The notes beneath the pieces are model-generated. The model had not been told where the DNA came from. It saw only the letters and a list, made by a program, of their open reading frames with translations, and made no database searches. Both the position numbers and the translations under genes were made by a program. Positions 59,569 through 64,000 of a DNA stretch of 64,000 bases are shown here, one piece after another. Position 1 is the first letter of the stretch. Every line of letters begins with the position of its first letter. Source of the DNA: Flavobacterium sp. N1736 (GTDB lineage: Bacteria; Bacteroidota; Bacteroidia; Flavobacteriales; Flavobacteriaceae); contig NZ_CP109994.1 in the NCBI RefSeq assembly GCF_025947065.1, positions 3,410,001-3,474,000 of the forward strand. The letters are read 5' to 3'.

Positions 59569-61923
59569 TTATTGATTAACATAAGTATTAAAATAACCGC
59601 ATTCTGCAATTACGTCCTGATAATATTTAGTATCTGAATATTCTTTTTTCAGGGTTTTAAAACCATTCCAGGCAATAAAATTAACCTTATCATCCTGAAT
59701 TTCCCACCAGTTATTTACATTATTATACTTCGTGTTATAATATTCGTTACGCTCACATTTTGCCAGCATAAAAATACATTTTGCTTTTTGTTCTTTTGTC
59801 GTTGCAGCTTCAAGTGCTTTTTGATAATACATTTTTGGCACATCGCAATTCGTAATCATTTTTTTCATCGAATCTCTAAAAGAGTACGGACTTGAACCAT
59901 AACCTACGATATTTATTTCGTAAAAAGTTCTTCCGTTTCCAAAATGACTAATATTATAAAATGCATTTCCCAACAATAAACTATTCGTATAAACATCTTC
60001 TTTTTGAGCCAGTTTATCCTGCATTCCCTTAATTGTATTTAAAAAATCGAGTTGCGAATATTTCTTTTTTTGATAAGCAGCATGATCACAATCGTGACAA
60101 TCCTTTATACTTCCATTAAATGGATTTCCTAAAAATTGATAATATTGAACAGAATCTGTTTGCTGAATAAAACCAATTGCTTCGGGTATTTTATTTTTAA
60201 AAGTTGCCTGAACCGCCTGAAAATTATTAATATCTTTTAATTTCAAACTATAAATTCCCGCTGCAATTTTTTCAATTTCGGTTTTATCGGTTTTAGCAAG
60301 GAAAGCTTTCATGTCCAGCAAATTCTTTTCATTATCATAAAATGAATTTCCACGTCCCCAATAATTCTCCGGAGTATCACCAAATAATTCCGCCATAACC
60401 GGATTCGATTTTCCTCTGTATAATGTCGCCAAGTAATTCTTGCTCCATTGTGCCGCATTTTGATAACGAAATTCCTGTCCTTTATACGTTTTTGGAAGTT
60501 CCTGATACAGCCAATTTAAATCGGTAAGAATTGTTTTTTCATTTTTATCCGTTAGCTTATCAATCTTACTCATGTTATTTACAAAACGAAGCAGTCTTAA
60601 CTGAAGTTTAGCCAATTCTGTTTTAGGCATTGATTTTTCGGCTTTGTCAAAATTACCTTCTGCCGTTGCATAATCGCCTTTTAACGTTTGCAGATATCCA
60701 AGTGAAATATCCCATAAATACGGTTTATTGGTGTTTCCTGCCAAAGCAATTTTAGCAACTAAATCGAATGCACTTTTATCGATTTTGCTTTTGTTAAGTT
60801 CTCTGTTTTCGACAACAGTTTGCTTTTTTGCCGGAATATTTTCTTTGGCACTTACTTCAAACGAATTATTAATTCCCTGTTCCTGTTTGTTCACCAATCT
60901 GGTTAACAAATAATTCAAATGTTCGCTTTTAGGATCTAATTCGTAAATTTTAGCGATTGCCTGTTTCTCATCTTTATAAAAACCGTGAATCGCCCAAAGT
61001 GCTGCTTTTTCCGAATTATTTTTAGCCAAAAACAACGATTTATTCCAATCGGCATCATTTTGAGGGTGAAAACTGTAAGCCGTAACAATTCTTAATTCAG
61101 GACATTTATCAAAAACCTGCGCATATAAACAATTAGACTCCGCATATTTTTTTTGTTTGTGTTTTATTCCCGCCACATAAGCAAGTGCACGATAATACAA
61201 TACATTTTTAGCAACCGATTTCTCTGTTTTATTAAAAAAATCAATTGCTTTTTGTTTATTGCTGCTATAGAAATAAGCCTTCATCGTCAAAAACCAATAT
61301 CTGTTTTCTAAAAACGTATCTTTAGTAGTATTGTAAACATTTTCGATAGACTGAATCATCTTAAAATCATTGAAAGTTTTAGCCACAACCGGATCGTAAC
61401 TCCAATAATCTTCGCCAATAGAAACCGTTTCTATTTTTTGTGCCAGATATAAAAACTCAATAAAGCTTTTGACTTTATCGTCTTTCAAATTGATTTTCTT
61501 TCCCCATTTTAAAGAAGTCGGATTTTCTTTTTTTGCTTTAAAAAACACATGAAGCTGTGTAATATCTGTTTTATTCTGAGCTTCTTTTTTCTCTGATAAA
61601 TACATTGGCGTTTCTTCTCCAATTAAAAAATAACTCACCGTCGCGGCATCCATTTTTCCTTTTAAATAAGCACTCCAATCTGATTTTATATTCTCGTTGA
61701 ATCTGGAATTATGCTGCGTATCAAAACCAATTCCGTAGAAAATGTCTCCTGATAAAAAAAGCGGCGTATAGGATTTATCCGTGAAAGTTTCGGGCGTAAA
61801 ATTTGAGTTGTAACTAAAAAAATCCCAGTCGTCTCCGCCTGCGCACGCATAAATTATTCCGTAAATAAAAAGGAAAGAAGCGCTAGAAATAAGAAACAAC
61901 TTGTTTAAAAATATTCTTTTCAT
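59569..61923 (-). CDS. Large exported protein with helical repeats, unknown
   Basis: Not recognised. The 784-residue product has an N-terminal hydrophobic segment ending in IYACAGGDD, a plausible lipoprotein signal (Cys27). The middle (~200-450) consists of TPR-like helix pairs (NRYWFLTMKAYFYSSNKQKAIDFFNKTEKS; KGDYATAEGNFDKAEKS). A KDCHDCDHAAYQKK motif near residue 615 holds two cysteines and three histidines and could bind metal. It overlaps the lipoprotein gene upstream by 41 bases, so the two are a translationally coupled pair of unknown role at the cell surface or in the periplasm. Confidence 0.75.
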   Translation of the reverse strand: MKRIFLNKLFLISSASFLFIYGIIYACAGGDDWDFFSYNSNFTPETFTDKSYTPLFLSGDIFYGIGFDTQHNSRFNENIKSDWSAYLKGKMDAATVSYFLIGEETPMYLSEKKEAQNKTDITQLHVFFKAKKENPTSLKWGKKINLKDDKVKSFIEFLYLAQKIETVSIGEDYWSYDPVVAKTFNDFKMIQSIENVYNTTKDTFLENRYWFLTMKAYFYSSNKQKAIDFFNKTEKSVAKNVLYYRALAYVAGIKHKQKKYAESNCLYAQVFDKCPELRIVTAYSFHPQNDADWNKSLFLAKNNSEKAALWAIHGFYKDEKQAIAKIYELDPKSEHLNYLLTRLVNKQEQGINNSFEVSAKENIPAKKQTVVENRELNKSKIDKSAFDLVAKIALAGNTNKPYLWDISLGYLQTLKGDYATAEGNFDKAEKSMPKTELAKLQLRLLRFVNNMSKIDKLTDKNEKTILTDLNWLYQELPKTYKGQEFRYQNAAQWSKNYLATLYRGKSNPVMAELFGDTPENYWGRGNSFYDNEKNLLDMKAFLAKTDKTEIEKIAAGIYSLKLKDINNFQAVQATFKNKIPEAIGFIQQTDSVQYYQFLGNPFNGSIKDCHDCDHAAYQKKKYSQLDFLNTIKGMQDKLAQKEDVYTNSLLLGNAFYNISHFGNGRTFYEINIVGYGSSPYSFRDSMKKMITNCDVPKMYYQKALEAATTKEQKAKCIFMLAKCERNEYYNTKYNNVNNWWEIQDDKVNFIAWNGFKTLKKEYSDTKYYQDVIAECGYFNTYVNQ

Positions 61924-62887
61924 AGTTTTTTATATTGAATTCGTCTAAATCGTAAAATATAATTTCGTTTGGGTTTTGAGCTAAATTTTTATCCAACTCT
62001 TGTGCCATTTCTTTTAAATCTTCTGCAGAAATTGCCTCTATTTTCAGCACATCGTTTTCTTCATAAAAAACACCATTTTTATAATTGGAATTTTTTACTT
62101 TAAAAAATATCGCATTAATCTGCTCGAAGTTTTCATCTTTTTTGAGTTCGGCAACATTCAGTTTAGAACGTAAACCTATTACTTTTCCCTCTTTAATATG
62201 AATTCCCCACGAATATATTGGCAGAGCAAAATCAAGATGTAGCGGATATTTTTTTAAACTTTCAAGATATCTTTCGGCAATCTTGTGGCTATATATCGAA
62301 TTTAAGGAATCTGGTGCAATTAAACCCATATTATAAAACATTAAAACACCGGAATCCACATTTGGAATTTTGGTTTTCTTAAAATATTTTACCTGATGCA
62401 ATCGTATTGTTGCAGAGAGTTTTTTATGCGAAAGTTTTTTAAATCGTTCAATAAACTTCAAATAATTGTCTTTGCTGGCAAGTGTCCAGTCGCAATCAAT
62501 TTGAATTTCCTGAGATATAATTTTGTTTTTCGTGTTTATTTCTTCAACCAGTCGAAACGTTTTTTGAGCCAGATCTTCAATATCAAGATTGGTTTCGAGC
62601 ATGACTTTGTTTTTGATAAAAACAACCGGGACAACATTAAAATTATCCATGTTTTCCTGAAAATGTATGGGACTTATCGGAATTGGTTCTTTAGATTCGG
62701 GATGAAAACCAATATCAAAATAACGTATATAAAGTTTTGTAACGTTATTTTCTTTCAAAATCTCTTTCTCCGTTTGAGATAATTTGAAAACAGTTTTCCA
62801 ATAATAAAAAGATACAATTGGTTCTTTGGTTTTATTACAGGAAAGAAACAGTAAAAATATAAAACCAATTAAAATATTATTTTTCAA
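61883..62887 (-). CDS. Lipoprotein with possible TIM-barrel domain
   Basis: Not recognised for certain. The 334-residue product has a lipoprotein signal (LLFLSCNKTK, Cys17). The rest alternates strands and helices and shows EIQIDCDWTLASKDNYLKF (~128-146), SATIRLHQV, VLMFYNMG and LHLDFALPIYSWG, loosely like the strand endings of GH18-like or DUF3142 TIM barrels, with an acidic DCD centre. A glycan-cleaving role is an inference from this pattern only. It is the first gene of the pair with the large exported protein, overlapping it by 41 bases. Confidence 0.6.
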   Translation of the reverse strand: MKNNILIGFIFLLFLSCNKTKEPIVSFYYWKTVFKLSQTEKEILKENNVTKLYIRYFDIGFHPESKEPIPISPIHFQENMDNFNVVPVVFIKNKVMLETNLDIEDLAQKTFRLVEEINTKNKIISQEIQIDCDWTLASKDNYLKFIERFKKLSHKKLSATIRLHQVKYFKKTKIPNVDSGVLMFYNMGLIAPDSLNSIYSHKIAERYLESLKKYPLHLDFALPIYSWGIHIKEGKVIGLRSKLNVAELKKDENFEQINAIFFKVKNSNYKNGVFYEENDVLKIEAISAEDLKEMAQELDKNLAQNPNEIIFYDLDEFNIKNYEKNIFKQVVSYF

Positions 62888-63056
62888 ACCAATTAAATTA
62901 AATCCGAACTCAAAAGTAAGAAATTATAATCCGTTTCTTAATCTATCTTTAAAAAAAACGGCAAAAAACAAAAGCTGTAAATCCTAATAAATAGATAAAA
63001 AATTTCGATTAAAGCAAATATAATCGTTATTTTGTGCAATCAAATTTAAAACGGTT

Positions 63057-64000
63057 ATGTTGAAAAACAACTTCAAATATATTTCACTTCTACTTGTATT
63101 GTTCATGATGAGCTGCGCCAAAAGAGGCAGCATTACCGGCGGGTTAAAAGATACTTTAGCGCCTGTATTGACTTCGAGTTCGCCAAAAAACTATAACACT
63201 AATTTTAAAGGAGATCGAATCGTATTAAATTTTGATGAATACGTAAAGCTTAAAAACCTCAACAAACAGCTTATTATTTCACCTCCAATGAAACATGAGC
63301 CTATTATCACACCAACAAATGTGAGTAAGGTTCTGACTATTCGAATTCTGGATACTTTACAGCCAAATACGACGTACAGTTTTAATTTCGGACAAAGTAT
63401 TACGGATAATAATGAGGCAAATCCGATGAATCAGTTTAAATATATTTTCTCAACCGGACCATATATTGACTCGCTTTCAATTGGCGGAATTATAAAAGAT
63501 TCTTATGAAAAAAATGTCGATAATTTTGTTTCTGTTATGTTGTATGAAGCAAATGACAAATACAAAGATTCTGTTGTTTACAAAGAATATCCAAGATATA
63601 TCACGAACACGTTAGATAGTTTGAGAACATTTAAACTTGAAAATCTAAAAGCAGGAAAATATCTTTTGGTAGCCCTGAAAGATAAAGGTGCCAATAATAA
63701 ATTTAATCCTAAAGACGATAAAATTGGATTTATCAAGCACTTTATTACCGTACCAAACGACACTCTTTTTGAGTTGGAATTGTTTAAAGAAACATTGCCT
63801 TTAAAAACGCTAAAACCAATACAAGCTTCAGGAAACAGATTGCTTCTTCCGTATGAAGGAAAACAGAATTTTAAACTTTCAAAACCTACAATTGTTCTTA
63901 AACACAATAACGAAATTGTAGAAACTGTTGTAACGCAATTTCCTAAAAAAGATTCTTTGCAAGTTTGGTATAAACCTTTAAAAGCAGATTCATTATCAAT
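63057..64000 (+). CDS. Ig-like-domain lipoprotein, 3' end cut by window edge
   Basis: The reading frame is open to the right edge, so about 314 residues are seen. A lipoprotein signal ends in LFMMSCAKRGS (Cys20). The segment TLAPVLTSSSPKNYNTNFKGDRIVLNFDEYVKL and later SPPMKHEPIIT, LQPNTTYSFNFGQSITDNNEAN fit the SbsA-type Ig-like domain (Big_5) found in Bacteroidota lipoproteins. A second beta-rich region starts near SLSIGGIIKDS. Probably an outer-membrane surface or periplasmic protein of unknown function. Confidence 0.82.
   Translation, partial: MLKNNFKYISLLLVLFMMSCAKRGSITGGLKDTLAPVLTSSSPKNYNTNFKGDRIVLNFDEYVKLKNLNKQLIISPPMKHEPIITPTNVSKVLTIRILDTLQPNTTYSFNFGQSITDNNEANPMNQFKYIFSTGPYIDSLSIGGIIKDSYEKNVDNFVSVMLYEANDKYKDSVVYKEYPRYITNTLDSLRTFKLENLKAGKYLLVALKDKGANNKFNPKDDKIGFIKHFITVPNDTLFELELFKETLPLKTLKPIQASGNRLLLPYEGKQNFKLSKPTIVLKHNNEIVETVVTQFPKKDSLQVWYKPLKADSLS

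Overview
The window is a stretch of a Bacteroidota chromosome, almost certainly a Flavobacterium. The base composition is AT-rich. Many start codons are preceded by the Bacteroidota -7 element TAnnTTTG and lack a clear Shine-Dalgarno. The housekeeping proteins (LeuS, FtsX-DUF3098-UppP-TruB, PyrH-Frr, RpoN, the DUF177-RpmF-FabH-AccB-AccC block) have flavobacterial features, and intergenic gaps are filled with short inverted repeats. No rRNA, CRISPR array, transposase, integrase or phage gene was seen.

Layout. 1-3.6 kb: the start of a secreted alpha/beta hydrolase, then leuS. 3.6-7.7 kb: a possible metal/molybdenum locus with a ModE-type regulator, a TonB-dependent receptor and a lipoprotein with a molybdopterin-oxidoreductase-like domain, preceded by a candidate structured RNA. 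8-11.4 kb: ftsX, DUF3098, uppP, truB and a small exported protein. 11.8-16.6 kb: a thioredoxin-fold protein, pyrH, frr and a DUF5686-type outer-membrane protein. 16.8-23.7 kb: a cation/proton antiporter, a LytTR-type two-component pair, a SugE-type SMR exporter and an RND/MMPL transporter. 24-33.9 kb: asnS, rpoN, tdk, rsmI, a HopJ-family gene, recJ and an MFS exporter, plus two lineage-specific genes. 34-38.2 kb: a small cysteine-rich protein, a seven-heme lipoprotein, lpxH, queD, a 58-residue membrane protein and an enoyl-CoA hydratase-like gene. 38.3-38.7 kb: tRNA-Ala flanked by two decayed tRNA copies. 38.8-44.8 kb: small envelope proteins, then an LpxR-like / mtgA / FAD-oxidoreductase operon and an S9 peptidase.

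44.9-50.9 kb is the most unusual part. A hybrid histidine kinase and an NtrC-type sigma-54 activator converge with overlapping stop codons. Beside them lie six tandem paralogous genes for ~98-residue exported PepSY-like proteins. Upstream of the six is a cluster of GTGTnTA-type octamers and a weak sigma-54-like promoter, so the two-component system may control the array through RpoN, which is also encoded in this window. This is a hypothesis built from arrangement and motifs.

51-64 kb: the lipid/ribosome block accC-accB-fabH-rpmF-DUF177, pdxA divergent from ribE, a small proline-rich membrane protein, a lone cytochrome P450, tRNA-Met, methylmalonyl-CoA epimerase, an overlapping pair of unknown lipoprotein genes, and a truncated Ig-like lipoprotein at the right edge.

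A theme across the window is repeat invasion. At least six families of short inverted repeats sit between genes. One palindrome, (T)CCCGA-N4-TCGGG(A), also sits in frame inside leuS and recJ, encoding RSLG both times; a related palindrome occupies the anticodon arm of a tRNA remnant.
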